Origin: Pseudomonas sp. Irchel 3H7
GTDB taxonomy: Bacteria > Pseudomonadota > Gammaproteobacteria > Pseudomonadales > Pseudomonadaceae
Reading direction: 5' to 3'
Assembly: GCF_900187605.1 (NCBI RefSeq)
Contig: NZ_FYEA01000011.1
Span: 124,001-188,000, forward strand
Length of the DNA stretch: 64,000 nucleotides
Shown here: positions 26,913 to 36,347 of the stretch, piece by piece
Layout of the letters: the number at the start of each line of letters is the position of its first letter
Numbering within the stretch: position 1 is the stretch's first letter
Notes under the pieces: model-generated
What the model was told of the DNA's origin: nothing
Seen by the model: only the letters and a program-made list of their open reading frames with translations
Database searches by the model: none
Position numbers and translations under genes: made by a program

Positions 26913-29900
26913 ATGGACAGTCTCATGACGGGCAATACCCTCGTAATCACACCTTCGCAGATTCACCCGCTCCCCCTTGACGATCAATCCACGCCAGAAC
27001 CTGACGACATCGACTCGTCAAACGCAGGTGCCGGCAGTGCCATCCGGCAACCGCTGGGTAATCCGGGTGGGGCATTGTCCTGGCCGATTCCACTGAGTCC
27101 AGACGAACAACGGCGCTTGCGCCTGATCACGATGAATCATGCGCACCATTTGGGCGATCAGCCACTGGTGATGCAAACCAAGGGCGGTGTGCTGGAGTTT
27201 CTGCGCTATCGCTGCCCACTCCCGGATAACATCGTGAACGATCCGGCCTGGATACTTGAAACCCTGCTCGGCTGTGCGCAAGGGCAACTGATGGGCAGAG
27301 CTTTGCAACAGAAAATGCAAGGCATTGACAGCGCAAGCAGTGCGATCGATTACCTGCTGGCGGGCATCACACTGCAGCTGGACCCCGAATCGATCACAAC
27401 CCCTGATCGGCACAAAACAGCCGGCTTTGATCTGGCCAGTGATCGGCATTGGGGTCGGCACGCCTCTGAAGTTGCAGGTGAACTGGCTGCTCATTTAAGC
27501 CGTGAAGGTAGAACCAGCGCTGACTTGGCGAAAGCCGGTGCGTACCTTTTGTTGGCCAGGCTGGCCCCGCAGTTTCTGATTGCAGAGACTCCTCAGAATG
27601 TGAAAGTTGGCAGTCTGGCTTGGGCCAACCTGACCATGGCAGCAATGGCCATCGAAGCTCAAACACCGGGCAAAGTCCCCGGCCTGACGTTTGCCCAGGT
27701 CATGAGCATGGCGCAAAGTGCCCGCCTGGCAGACCCTGCGTCTACCCAGCGCATTCAGACAGCTGCAGTACTCGATTGGGCCGTGGCCAACGAAATCATC
27801 CTGAAAATAAACGATGACAGCTACACCGCCGGACAACTTGAAACGATAAGAGCGACATTTAACCAGGAGCTGGATGAGCGGCTTGCTGCCGCCAGAGTAC
27901 TGGACAAGGAATTACCGACACGAAAAGACATTGCCCTGGCCATATTGATGGAGCGATTTGGCGATTTGGGTCCGCTTTTCGAAGTCAAGGCACTCCACAC
28001 AGATACATATCGTGGCGAGCGTGGACAGACGGGTTTTAGTGGCATTCATTCGCTACTGGATTACGCGATGATGGATTTGCCGAATCCACGGCCGCTGGCA
28101 TCGAGTGACTCGCGTATTCCCTTGGAGGCATTGAACAGTAACCCGACATTTGGCGTGCGGGAGGCTTTCGAACAGCAATTCACGCGCGCCATCGAGGCTA
28201 AAAAAACCGCTGTCAATACAACGGTCAGGCACATGATCTCCCTGCTCCCACGAGAGGACCGAAAGAATTTCGAGTTTGGAAAAGTCAGCTTTTTTCAGCA
28301 AGGATCATTTTTGTCAGATGGCTTTTTCAACCATACCCCCTGCCCGAACGCGCCCGGACTGCTCATTGGAACGCAGTTGAGCGGCCACTTCCACGCGTAT
28401 GAAATCAACATCAATAAAGACACGATCGAACGCATAGCCCCGCACAAGGCAAAGCATCAGGATTCCAGGGAAGCCAACAAATATTTTACGACCAGAGAGC
28501 TTGTCCCCCGTGAGGCGGCAAATGAACTGGGTCGTGAGCGCACCGTCAGCGAATCACTTTTGAACAGTTTCAACAGCGCTCGGTCCCGTGCGATTGCCGA
28601 TACCTTTGTACAACATCTTGATCTGGATGACCCCACAATCAAAGAGCTGGCACGCGGGCAGACGCCTATGGACGAATATTACCGGCCCAAGGCGCTGGGG
28701 GAGTTTTTGTTGAACCTGATTCCCTTCAGGTCCGCCATCGTCAATTTTCAGAAGGGCAACTACGGCGAGGCGGTATTTGATCTCACAGTGGATGTATTCG
28801 GTTTTCTCACTGCGGGCGCCGCCACTGCCGGAAAATTGATCAGGATCGGCAGGACAGCTCTTTCCGCCGGGACCAAGGCACTGAAGACTGTTCATGTTAT
28901 CGGCGTCACCACCATCGAGGTGCTCAACCCGGTGGGTGGCCTGGGTAATCTGGCCAGACTCCTCGCTACCGGCGGCGCTCATCTACTCTCCCGAGGTGCC
29001 AAAACCGTCAACCGGCTCAGGGGCGCCGCTGACAGCTACGACGTATTGAAAGCTGTCAGCACACAATATGATGCGGCGGCAACAGGCACCATAAAAGTGG
29101 CTGGCCAGACTGTGGAAGGCGCCGCCGTGTTGAAGAATGGTCACTGGTATTCATTTGATGCCAACACGATGCGACCTTATGGCAGCCCGATCGAGGAGTT
29201 CGCGGTCGCCACCCAGGCGGTCGCCGGCAGAGTGATCACTTCACACGTCGATGAGTTACTCGAGCTGAGCCATGATCTGTTCGGGCATTACGGTGTGCCC
29301 GAGTCCACAATCACCGGGCTCTCTCGCAACAGCCAAGGGGTATATGTTGCCGCCGATGGGCATCTCTCCCACATACGCCATACCGATAGCAGCGGTAAAT
29401 CGGCGGTGTACGAGGTCAGACAGATCACTCGCACGGAAGACGGCATTGTGCAGGCGCGGGTCTATCACAATAACCGGCAAACCGAATTGCTGATTCAGCA
29501 TCTCCGGGATGAGCAGTGGCAACGACTGGGCGCACAAGGGGCTGGGCGGGAGATTACCGCATTGCATTTGCGGATATGGGAAGGATTGTCGACGGCGCAA
29601 CAGCAACAAGTTACTCGCAGCGGCTTCGCCCGACAGTATCTGCTACCTCGCAAAACATTTGAGTATTACGTCAAGCCTGATGGCCAATTGAACGCCACGG
29701 GCGTGCTGGTGCGCGACCGCCCCGTTGACACGCCATTCAATCTGCCGAGCGAAGCGCATGTCCGCGAATGGCAGAAAATGACGCAGAACGCCCGTGACGT
29801 AATGACCATGGGCGGATTTGCCGGTCTGCATCACCTGAACCCGGCAACCTTCAGAAGTTACGTCAGGGCCGACGGTCGCCTGGGGCCGGCTGGCGAAGTG

Positions 29901-32216
29901 CTGCTGCACAGAGCGGCCGGGGGTACCTATAACCCATTTACAGATGACTATCTGCACCAGTGGAATGCGCTCTTCAGGCAGCCGGACAACGCGATGACAG
30001 CCACGCAGTTCATGCATCAACATCAGCTCAACCCCTTCATATGGCAGAAGCACGTCAAGCAAGATGGATCGCTGACAGAGGAAGCTGTCAAACGTCTCGA
30101 TAAGGCGGGACAAAACATCGATCAGCCTGTCTCGCTTCAGCAAGCAGAAGCGCAGGTGATTCGGCAGATCGAGGTGCCCGGCAAGAGTCCGAAGGGCAAG
30201 ACCCAGAGGGTCACTGCCGAGCACCTGCGGCGATGGGAGGCACTGCCTCAAGCAGAACAGCAGCAGCTAACCCGAGAAGGCTTTGCACTGCAGAATAATC
30301 TGCCGCGAAAAACATTCGAGTACTACGTGAAGCCTGACGGCCGATTGAGCGAAACCGGCGTACTCGTACGCGACCGTCCGACAGACAAAACCTTCAATCG
30401 GACAAGCGAAACGCACGTCCGTGATTGGCAAAACATGACTCAGCAAGAGCGTGACACCATCACAATTCAAGGATTTTCCGGTCATCATTATCTTCAACCA
30501 GAGACCTTTGCGGGCTATGTGTACGCCAATGGAAGCTTGAGGCCAGCCGGACAATCGCTACTGCACCGCGCGGCCGGTGGCACCTATAACATTTTGACCG
30601 ATGAACATTTGCGTCAGTGGTACGGGCTTTCCAGACAGCAAGACAACACCCTCACGGCAGAAGATTTTGTCCGTCGGCACTCACTCAATCCTGCTACATG
30701 GCAATCGAAAGTCAAAATCGATGGAACCCTCAGAACCGCAGCCTTACGGCGTATCGAAAGCGGAGCACAAAGCACAAGAGTGCGCAAACAAAGGATCACT
30801 ACCGAACATTTGCGGAACTGGCTGGCGTTACCGCAAGCGGAGCGACAGAGCCTCACCCGCGCAGGCTTTGCCCGACAGAACAATCTGCCGCGGAAAACAT
30901 TTGAGTACTACGTGAAACCTGACGGCGAGTTGAGCGCGACCGGCATATCAGTACGTGACCGTCCTGCCGACCTGGCCTTCAACCAGCCGGATGAAACACA
31001 TGTCCGTGACTGGCAGAAGATGTCTCAGCAGGAGCGAGACACAATGACCGTGGAAGGTTTTGCCGGTCATCATCATCTTCATCCGAATACACTTTACAGT
31101 TATGTCCGGGCCGATGGAGGTCTGGGGCCAAGGGGGCAGGCCTTGATGCACAAGGCCGCAGGCCATACTTACAACGCAATTACCGACGAACATTTACGCC
31201 GCTGGGACGTGCTTTTCAGGCTTGCGGACAACACCCTCTCGGCGGCAGCGTTCGGGCGCCAGAACGGACTCGATCCCCGCCAATGGATGAGCTACGTCAA
31301 CATTGACGGCACGTTAAAAGACACAGCCTTGCGACGTCTCGAAGGAGTGGGGCAAAGTACCCTGCCACGCCTTGAAGACCAGCCCCCTGAAACGATTGCG
31401 CCACAAAAGCGCCCGGCGCCGGTCTCGCTGGACTCACCGCAACCGAAGAAGCCCGCCGAGGCGCCAGAGCGTGTCGACGAAATTCCAGGCCCCTCTTCCG
31501 ACATCTTGCCAGTCACCATCAAGATTGAACCTGGGGCTTCCTCGTCGTTGCCTCATCAAGCCGACAACACATTGCCGATCCTGCAAGACCCGCAAAACCC
31601 GACAATCAGCCGGACCTTATCCGTAGAGGGGCCGATTGATGACATCCGTATCGCCAACTGGAGTGGCCTGCTTGACGGTCTCGATAGCGCAAGCAAACAA
31701 CACGTATCAACTCAGATCAAGGAATCGATCAAAGACTGGTTGCGTACCGAAGGGCAGCATCAGGCGAGGTTTGATCAGACTCTGGAAGTGCTCACGGCCC
31801 TGGATGACGGTGGACCCAATCGCGGCGCGTCGGTATGGGCGCGCCGCGATATTGCCAAATTTGAGGTGCTTGGACCGTACGCGGGCAAATTCCACGAATC
31901 AGAAGCGTCATTGTTTCGGGAGATACGCAAACAAGGTTCACGGGCTGTACTGACCTATTTGTTCGGCACACGTTCGGGCAATCGCTCAGTGAGTGCGCTG
32001 CACACGGGCAATACCCTGAGCCTGATCAATACCTCGCAACTGGGCAATGGCCCGGCATGGAGGTCGAATAACGTCATTACCATCGCCGCGGGGAAAAACC
32101 TGACCTTCTACGTGGCGCTGAATGACATTCGCAAGGGAGATGAATTACTGGTGGATTACGGCCTGTCCTACAAGCCGGTGCCTGATATAGCGATCAAACC
32201 GGACCCTAGTCGCTGA
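26913..32216 (+). CDS. Giant effector/toxin-like protein with nine repeat modules and a C-terminal SET-like domain
   Basis: About 1767 residues. The first ~600 residues resemble the large dermonecrotic-toxin-like proteins common in Pseudomonas (LSPDEQRRLRLITMNHAHHLG; FFQQGSFLSDGFFNHTPCP), followed by a hydrophobic Gly/Ala-rich stretch near residues 620-700 (FGFLTAGAATAGKLIRIGR) that could enter a membrane. Residues ~880-1487 are nine related modules. After a Pro-rich linker, residues ~1632-1755 read as a SET methyltransferase fold: GASVWARRDI, YAGKF, GNTLSLINTS and KGDELLVDYG. No Sec signal is visible. AAGGA (26895-26899) is 13 nt before ATG 26913 and 7 nt before an in-frame TTG at 26907, so the start may be two codons earlier. 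A delivered effector acting on host chromatin is a hypothesis; no secretion genes are nearby. Confidence 0.75.
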   Translation: MDSLMTGNTLVITPSQIHPLPLDDQSTPEPDDIDSSNAGAGSAIRQPLGNPGGALSWPIPLSPDEQRRLRLITMNHAHHLGDQPLVMQTKGGVLEFLRYRCPLPDNIVNDPAWILETLLGCAQGQLMGRALQQKMQGIDSASSAIDYLLAGITLQLDPESITTPDRHKTAGFDLASDRHWGRHASEVAGELAAHLSREGRTSADLAKAGAYLLLARLAPQFLIAETPQNVKVGSLAWANLTMAAMAIEAQTPGKVPGLTFAQVMSMAQSARLADPASTQRIQTAAVLDWAVANEIILKINDDSYTAGQLETIRATFNQELDERLAAARVLDKELPTRKDIALAILMERFGDLGPLFEVKALHTDTYRGERGQTGFSGIHSLLDYAMMDLPNPRPLASSDSRIPLEALNSNPTFGVREAFEQQFTRAIEAKKTAVNTTVRHMISLLPREDRKNFEFGKVSFFQQGSFLSDGFFNHTPCPNAPGLLIGTQLSGHFHAYEININKDTIERIAPHKAKHQDSREANKYFTTRELVPREAANELGRERTVSESLLNSFNSARSRAIADTFVQHLDLDDPTIKELARGQTPMDEYYRPKALGEFLLNLIPFRSAIVNFQKGNYGEAVFDLTVDVFGFLTAGAATAGKLIRIGRTALSAGTKALKTVHVIGVTTIEVLNPVGGLGNLARLLATGGAHLLSRGAKTVNRLRGAADSYDVLKAVSTQYDAAATGTIKVAGQTVEGAAVLKNGHWYSFDANTMRPYGSPIEEFAVATQAVAGRVITSHVDELLELSHDLFGHYGVPESTITGLSRNSQGVYVAADGHLSHIRHTDSSGKSAVYEVRQITRTEDGIVQARVYHNNRQTELLIQHLRDEQWQRLGAQGAGREITALHLRIWEGLSTAQQQQVTRSGFARQYLLPRKTFEYYVKPDGQLNATGVLVRDRPVDTPFNLPSEAHVREWQKMTQNARDVMTMGGFAGLHHLNPATFRSYVRADGRLGPAGEVLLHRAAGGTYNPFTDDYLHQWNALFRQPDNAMTATQFMHQHQLNPFIWQKHVKQDGSLTEEAVKRLDKAGQNIDQPVSLQQAEAQVIRQIEVPGKSPKGKTQRVTAEHLRRWEALPQAEQQQLTREGFALQNNLPRKTFEYYVKPDGRLSETGVLVRDRPTDKTFNRTSETHVRDWQNMTQQERDTITIQGFSGHHYLQPETFAGYVYANGSLRPAGQSLLHRAAGGTYNILTDEHLRQWYGLSRQQDNTLTAEDFVRRHSLNPATWQSKVKIDGTLRTAALRRIESGAQSTRVRKQRITTEHLRNWLALPQAERQSLTRAGFARQNNLPRKTFEYYVKPDGELSATGISVRDRPADLAFNQPDETHVRDWQKMSQQERDTMTVEGFAGHHHLHPNTLYSYVRADGGLGPRGQALMHKAAGHTYNAITDEHLRRWDVLFRLADNTLSAAAFGRQNGLDPRQWMSYVNIDGTLKDTALRRLEGVGQSTLPRLEDQPPETIAPQKRPAPVSLDSPQPKKPAEAPERVDEIPGPSSDILPVTIKIEPGASSSLPHQADNTLPILQDPQNPTISRTLSVEGPIDDIRIANWSGLLDGLDSASKQHVSTQIKESIKDWLRTEGQHQARFDQTLEVLTALDDGGPNRGASVWARRDIAKFEVLGPYAGKFHESEASLFREIRKQGSRAVLTYLFGTRSGNRSVSALHTGNTLSLINTSQLGNGPAWRSNNVITIAAGKNLTFYVALNDIRKGDELLVDYGLSYKPVPDIAIKPDPSR
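29551..31372 (+). repeat. Nine ~64-residue protein modules arranged as three triads
   Basis: Each module follows HLRxWxxL...LTxxGFAxxxxLxPxTFxxYVxxDGxLxxxG. They fall into three types in fixed order (a: LPRKTFEYYVKPDG ending VRDRP; b: HVRDWQ ... LLHRAAGGTYN; c: NPATW ... DGTL ... ALRRLE), repeated three times. The unit of duplication was therefore the a-b-c triad of about 600 bp. Confidence 0.9.
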
Positions 32217-32306
32217 TCATCAGATTCAAGCGCCAAAGCGACCGCGGCCTTAAGTCATTTAGTGCGCTTAACAGTTGGTCTTCATCCTGACGATATCCTC
32301 AGGCAC

Positions 32307-32335
32307 AAAAAAGCGGCGCTTCAAGCGCCGCTTTT
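32307..32335 (+). terminator. Rho-independent terminator after the giant gene
   Basis: AAAAGCGGCGCT-TC-AAGCGCCGCTTTT forms a strong stem with A-run before and T-run after. It can serve both the upstream plus-strand gene and the convergent lipoprotein gene. Confidence 0.85.
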
Positions 32336-32348
32336 CATTTGCGGGTGA

Positions 32349-32756
32349 TTACCAGCGGTTACCACGCCCATTGTGATCGCCGCGTCCACTGTGTCGGTCG
32401 TAGTTGCCACGACCGCGATGATCGTTATCCCAACCGCCGCGACGGTGGCCATTCCAGCGCCCGCGATCGTTGTCGTGCCAGCGGCGGCTTTCGTAGTAGC
32501 GCGGGGCCGGTTGGTAGTAACGCGGCGCCGACTGGTAATAGCGCGGTTGCTGGTAGTACCGCGGGGCTGGCTGGTAGTAACGTGGCTGCGCGTAATACGT
32601 GCTGCCACCCCGGTAATAGGTGCCGCCTGTGTTGTAGTAGGCCGGTGCGGGTGACGTGTAGACCTCTGAGCTGTAATACGAGTCCGCGTAAGAGTACGGG
32701 ACGCAACCGGCAACGGAAAACATCAACGCAGCAAGCAGAAGAATTCGTCTATACAT
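32349..32756 (-). CDS. Small Tyr/Arg-rich predicted lipoprotein
   Basis: A 135-residue protein with a lipoprotein signal (MYRRILLLAALMFSVAGC; lipobox VAGC). The mature part holds repeats of PRYYQ(P/S)AP and ends in a Gly/Arg/His/Asp-rich tail. Not recognised as a characterised family; low-complexity lipoproteins of this kind are frequent in pseudomonads. The start at 32756 is set by AGGAGG directly upstream and by the signal peptide. A related small lipoprotein gene lies immediately upstream on the same strand. Confidence 0.75.
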   Translation of the reverse strand: MYRRILLLAALMFSVAGCVPYSYADSYYSSEVYTSPAPAYYNTGGTYYRGGSTYYAQPRYYQPAPRYYQQPRYYQSAPRYYQPAPRYYESRRWHDNDRGRWNGHRRGGWDNDHRGRGNYDRHSGRGDHNGRGNRW

Positions 32757-32936
32757 GGCGGCCTCCTGGACCGCGGGTTGGCCACACCAGCGACGCTGGC
32801 AGGCGACAGTCATTTAATCGGTGACTGTCGAAAAATCAGACAGCGTTTTCGGCATCTGGTGCGTTCCTGCAACAAGTTGAAACAAGTGATTAATGAAATC
32901 CTGTTCATTTGGAAAACGCTGTCATTCAGCCGCTGA

Positions 32937-33200
32937 TTAATGGTGGCCACCGTGATATCCGCCGCCGTGATAACCCCGTCCGTAACCACCCCGATACCCG
33001 TAGCCACCGTGGTAATAACGCGCACCGCCGTAGTAGCGTGGCCCGTAATAACCACCGTAGTAATAAGGCGAGTAATAGCCGGGATAGTAGTAGGTGGACG
33101 GATACGCATCGTAGGGACCGGCGTAGTAATAACAACCGGACAGACCGAAACCGAGCACCGCTCCCAGCAGCGCCCTTCGCAACGTTTTTTGAATGAGCAT
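32937..33200 (-). CDS. Small Gly/Tyr-rich predicted lipoprotein
   Basis: An 87-residue protein with signal MLIQKTLRRALLGAVLGFGLSGC (lipobox LSGC), a mature part made of YYY, GGYYG and GGYHGG stretches and a terminal HH. Same design and the same ribosome-site context (CAGGAGGCCGCC before ATG) as the neighbour at 32349-32756, so the two are probably diverged paralogues. The 180 bp between them holds no other gene. Function unknown; envelope location is inferred from the lipobox. Confidence 0.72.
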   Translation of the reverse strand: MLIQKTLRRALLGAVLGFGLSGCYYYAGPYDAYPSTYYYPGYYSPYYYGGYYGPRYYGGARYYHGGYGYRGGYGRGYHGGGYHGGHH

Positions 33201-33487
33201 GGCGGCCTCCTGAAAGACCCGCGACAGCAGTCGGCACAGACCGGCTGACATCTGTTTTGACTGGCGAAGCCATGCCGAGTGCCAACACCGCAAAACCATC
33301 AGATCAGCGGCAACCACGCTGCATGACGGTGCAGCCGCGCACCAACACAAAGCGCCACATCGCCCTCACCTGCAAACCGACGCCACCCGCGCGCCCGAGC
33401 CAGAGCGCCTGACGCAACTTGGCACGCGTCTCGCTTTAGCAAACCCGTGCAGGAGTCATCACAGGTTCGCGGCACCACAATTTGCAA
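33201..33487. other. Gene-free upstream region of the guanidine operon
   Basis: No credible gene is seen. It must hold the promoter of the guanidine operon and of the divergent lipoprotein genes, but no clear -35/-10 pair stands out. Confidence 0.4.
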
Positions 33488-33590
33488 TGGCTGACTAGGG
33501 TTCCGGCTCGCAATCGCGAGTGGCTGGTCCGAGAGTTGGCGACCTCCAGTTGAGGTTACACGGCGGGACAAAAGCCCGGGAGACAAGCCA
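33488..33590 (+). ncRNA. Guanidine-I (ykkC) riboswitch
   Basis: The conserved blocks of the ykkC class are present in order: CTAGGGTTCCG, GGCTGGTCCGAGAG, a variable hairpin (GACCTCCAGTTGAGGTTAC), ACGGCGGGA and AAAAGCCCGGGAGA. The outer helix pairs TGGCT (33488-33492) with AGCCA (33586-33590). This RNA senses guanidinium and turns on downstream genes, here the ABC transporter and catabolic operon, 57 nt before the first start codon. Confidence 0.95.
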
Positions 33591-33647
33591 CCGTTCGCGG
33601 TGCCGCGTTGCCTTCCTGTCCGCCCTTGATCAACTGGAGAATCCACC

Positions 33648-34715
33648 ATGACCCGACTACGTTTGCCCGCCCTGCTCGCCGCCGCCTTCGCCGCGCTCAT
33701 CAGCACGCAATCCCCCGCCGCCCAGAAAGACCACTTCAGCGTCTGCTGGACGATTTACGCCGGCTGGATGCCCTGGGAATACGCCGGCAGCCAGGGCATC
33801 GTCGACAAATGGGCGAAGAAGTACGGGATCAAGATCGACGTCGTGCAGCTCAACGACTACGTCGAATCGATCAACCAGTACACCGCCGGCCAGTTCGACG
33901 GCTGCACCATGACCAACATGGACGCGCTGACCATTCCGGCCGCCGGCGGCGTCGACAGCACCGCGTTGATCGTCAGCGACTTTTCCAACGGTAACGACGG
34001 CATCGTCCTCAAGGGCGCCGGCAAGAAAGTCGCCGACCTCAAGGGCATGGACGTCAACCTGGTCGAACTGTCGGTCTCGCACTACCTGCTGGCCCGCGCG
34101 CTGGACTCGGTCGACCTGACCGAGAAAGACCTGAAAGTGGTCAACACTTCCGACGCCGATATCTCCGCCGCTTTCAACACCGAACAGGTCAACGCCGTGA
34201 CCACCTGGAACCCGATGCTCTCGGACATCAAGGCCAAACCGGGCGTGACCGAGGTGTTCAATTCCAGCCAGATTCCTGGCGAGATCATGGACATGATGGT
34301 GGTCAACAGCGCCACCCTCAAAGACAACCCGGCGCTGGGCAAAGCACTCACCGGTGCGTGGTTCGAAGTGGTCGAGTTGATGAACGCCAAGAACGCCGCG
34401 AGCAAAGCTGCGCTGGAGCACATGGCCAAAGCTTCGGGCACCGACCTCGCTGGATTCCAGGCACAACTCGACACCACCAAACTGTTCGCCACGCCAAGCG
34501 AAGCGCTGAACTTCGCCACCAGCAAACAACTGCCGGAAACCATGCGCAAGGTCGCCGAATTCTCCTTCCAGCACGGCTTGCTCGGTGAAGGCGCGAAAGA
34601 CACCAGCGCGGTCGGCATGGCCTTCGCCAACGGCGTGACCAGTGGCGATACCGGCAACCTCAAGCTGCGTTTCGATCCGACTTACGTGCAGATGGCCGCC
34701 GACGCCAAGCTGTAA
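33648..34715 (+). CDS. Guanidine/urea-type ABC transporter substrate-binding protein
   Basis: A 355-residue periplasmic binding protein of the NitT/TauT (SsuA-like) class with signal MTRLRLPALLAAAFAALISTQSPAA and mature domain (CWTIYAGWMPWEYA; GCTMTNMDALTIPAAGGVDS; DVNLVELSVSHYLLARAL). Such proteins are annotated as putative urea-binding proteins in urea-carboxylase operons; because a guanidine riboswitch controls it, guanidine is the likelier ligand. First gene of the operon, with GGAG 8 nt before the ATG. Confidence 0.88.
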   Translation: MTRLRLPALLAAAFAALISTQSPAAQKDHFSVCWTIYAGWMPWEYAGSQGIVDKWAKKYGIKIDVVQLNDYVESINQYTAGQFDGCTMTNMDALTIPAAGGVDSTALIVSDFSNGNDGIVLKGAGKKVADLKGMDVNLVELSVSHYLLARALDSVDLTEKDLKVVNTSDADISAAFNTEQVNAVTTWNPMLSDIKAKPGVTEVFNSSQIPGEIMDMMVVNSATLKDNPALGKALTGAWFEVVELMNAKNAASKAALEHMAKASGTDLAGFQAQLDTTKLFATPSEALNFATSKQLPETMRKVAEFSFQHGLLGEGAKDTSAVGMAFANGVTSGDTGNLKLRFDPTYVQMAADAKL

Positions 34716-34733
34716 GCCACGGAGGATTTGGCC

Positions 34734-35549
34734 ATGCGCCTGATCAATCGCCACCCGGATCGCCCCAGTCGCCTGCTGTTGGTGATCCTGCCGTTCGCCC
34801 TGGTGTTGTTCGCCTACTTCATGGGCTCGGCCGAGCGCCTGGCGGAAAACCCCAACGACAAACTGCTGCCCAGCGCCGTGCAAATGAGCGACGCGGTCAA
34901 ACGCTTGGCCTTCAATGCCGACAGCCGCACCGGTGACTACCTGTTGTGGCAGGACACCGCGTCGAGTCTGCGGCGCTTGGCCATCGGCCTCGGCATCGCT
35001 GCATTGGCCGGGCTGTGCCTGGGCATCGCCGCCGGCACGCTGCCGTTGTTCGGCGCGCCGTTGTCGCCGCTGCTGACAGTGCTGTCGATGGTGCCGCCGC
35101 TGGCGATCCTGCCGATTCTGTTCATCGTCTTCGGTCTGGGCGAGTTGTCGAAAGTCATGCTGATCGTGATCGGCATCACCCCGGCCCTCGCTCGCGATCT
35201 GGAACAGCGCGCACGGGAAATTCCCGTCGAACTGCTGATCAAGGCGCAGACCCTCGGCGCCTCGACCTGGACATTGATGCTGCGGGTGGTGTTGCCGCAA
35301 CTGTTGCCGCGTTTGTTGATCTCGTTGCGGCTGATGCTCGGTTCAGCGTGGCTGTTCCTGATTGCCGCCGAAGCGATCGCCTCCACCGACGGCCTCGGCT
35401 ACCGGATTTTTCTGGTCCGGCGTTATCTGGCGATGGACGTGATTCTGCCGTACGTGGTGTGGATCACCCTCCTCGCCTGGCTGATGGATTGGGGCCTGAA
35501 ATACCTGACCCGTCGCGCCTTCCCTTGGTATGAGGGGGCGGCCAAATGA
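34734..35549 (+). CDS. ABC transporter permease (guanidine/urea uptake)
   Basis: This 271-residue inner-membrane permease of the NitT/TauT type has several hydrophobic helices and the coupling-loop EAA-like motif (EQRAREIPVELLIKAQTLGAS ... LPRLLISLRLMLGSAWLFLIAAE). The ATG at 34734 is 7 nt after GGAGGA. It would form the channel for the binding protein upstream and the ATPase downstream, whose start codon overlaps its stop (ATGA). Confidence 0.9.
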   Translation: MRLINRHPDRPSRLLLVILPFALVLFAYFMGSAERLAENPNDKLLPSAVQMSDAVKRLAFNADSRTGDYLLWQDTASSLRRLAIGLGIAALAGLCLGIAAGTLPLFGAPLSPLLTVLSMVPPLAILPILFIVFGLGELSKVMLIVIGITPALARDLEQRAREIPVELLIKAQTLGASTWTLMLRVVLPQLLPRLLISLRLMLGSAWLFLIAAEAIASTDGLGYRIFLVRRYLAMDVILPYVVWITLLAWLMDWGLKYLTRRAFPWYEGAAK

Positions 35550-36334
35550 GCTTCATCACCGTGAAAAACGTCTGGCAGCAATACGCCGATCAGGTGGTGC
35601 TGGAAGGCTTGAACCTGAGCGTCAACGAGGGCGAGTTCTGCACCCTGGTCGGCGCGTCCGGTTGCGGCAAATCGACCTTCCTGCGCCTGCTGCTCGGCCA
35701 GGAAACCGCGAGTCGCGGCGAGATTCTGCTCGACGGTCAAGCGCTGGCCAGCGAACCGGATGCCAGCCGTGGCGTGGTGTTCCAGCGCTACTCGGTGTTC
35801 CCGCATTTGAGCGTGCTCGACAACGTCGCCCTCGGCCTCGAATTGCCGCGTGCGCCGCTGATCGGTCGGTTGTTCGGCAGCGCCAAACGTGAGGCGCGCG
35901 AACAAGCGGCGGCATTGCTGAATAAAGTCGGCCTCGGCCATGCCCTCGACAAATACCCGGCGCAGTTGTCCGGCGGCATGCAGCAACGCTTGGCGATTGC
36001 CCAGGCACTGATCATGAAACCGCGGGTGTTGCTGCTCGACGAACCGTTCGGCGCACTCGATCCGGGCATCCGCAAAGACATGCACGCCTTGCTGCTGGAG
36101 CTGTGGCGCGAGACCCGGTTGACCGTGTTCATGGTCACCCACGACCTGTCCGAAGGTTTCAGCCTCGGCACTCGTCTGTTGGTGTTCGACAAGGTGCGCC
36201 TCGACCCGCACGCCCCCGGCGCCTATGGCGCACGCATCACCTACGACATCCCTTTGAACAGCGACCGCCGCGCCCAGCGCGCCGCCGTCGACGCCTTGCC
36301 GTTGCCACTGGCAGGCGCCCTTCGCACCGCTTGA
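35546..36334 (+). CDS. ABC transporter ATP-binding protein (guanidine/urea uptake)
   Basis: A 262-residue ATPase with Walker A GASGCGKST, signature LSGGMQQRL, Walker B VLLLDEPFGALD and the H-loop VTHDLSE. It energises the permease encoded just before it, with which it overlaps by 4 bp. Sequence class matches NitT/TauT importers. Confidence 0.93.
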   Translation: MSFITVKNVWQQYADQVVLEGLNLSVNEGEFCTLVGASGCGKSTFLRLLLGQETASRGEILLDGQALASEPDASRGVVFQRYSVFPHLSVLDNVALGLELPRAPLIGRLFGSAKREAREQAAALLNKVGLGHALDKYPAQLSGGMQQRLAIAQALIMKPRVLLLDEPFGALDPGIRKDMHALLLELWRETRLTVFMVTHDLSEGFSLGTRLLVFDKVRLDPHAPGAYGARITYDIPLNSDRRAQRAAVDALPLPLAGALRTA

Positions 36335-36347
36335 GAGGACTGCTCCA

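Noticed and set aside
33657-35300. 547-codon open frame antisense to the transporter genes
   Set aside because: Both the binding protein and permease have clear motifs; the antisense frame has none.
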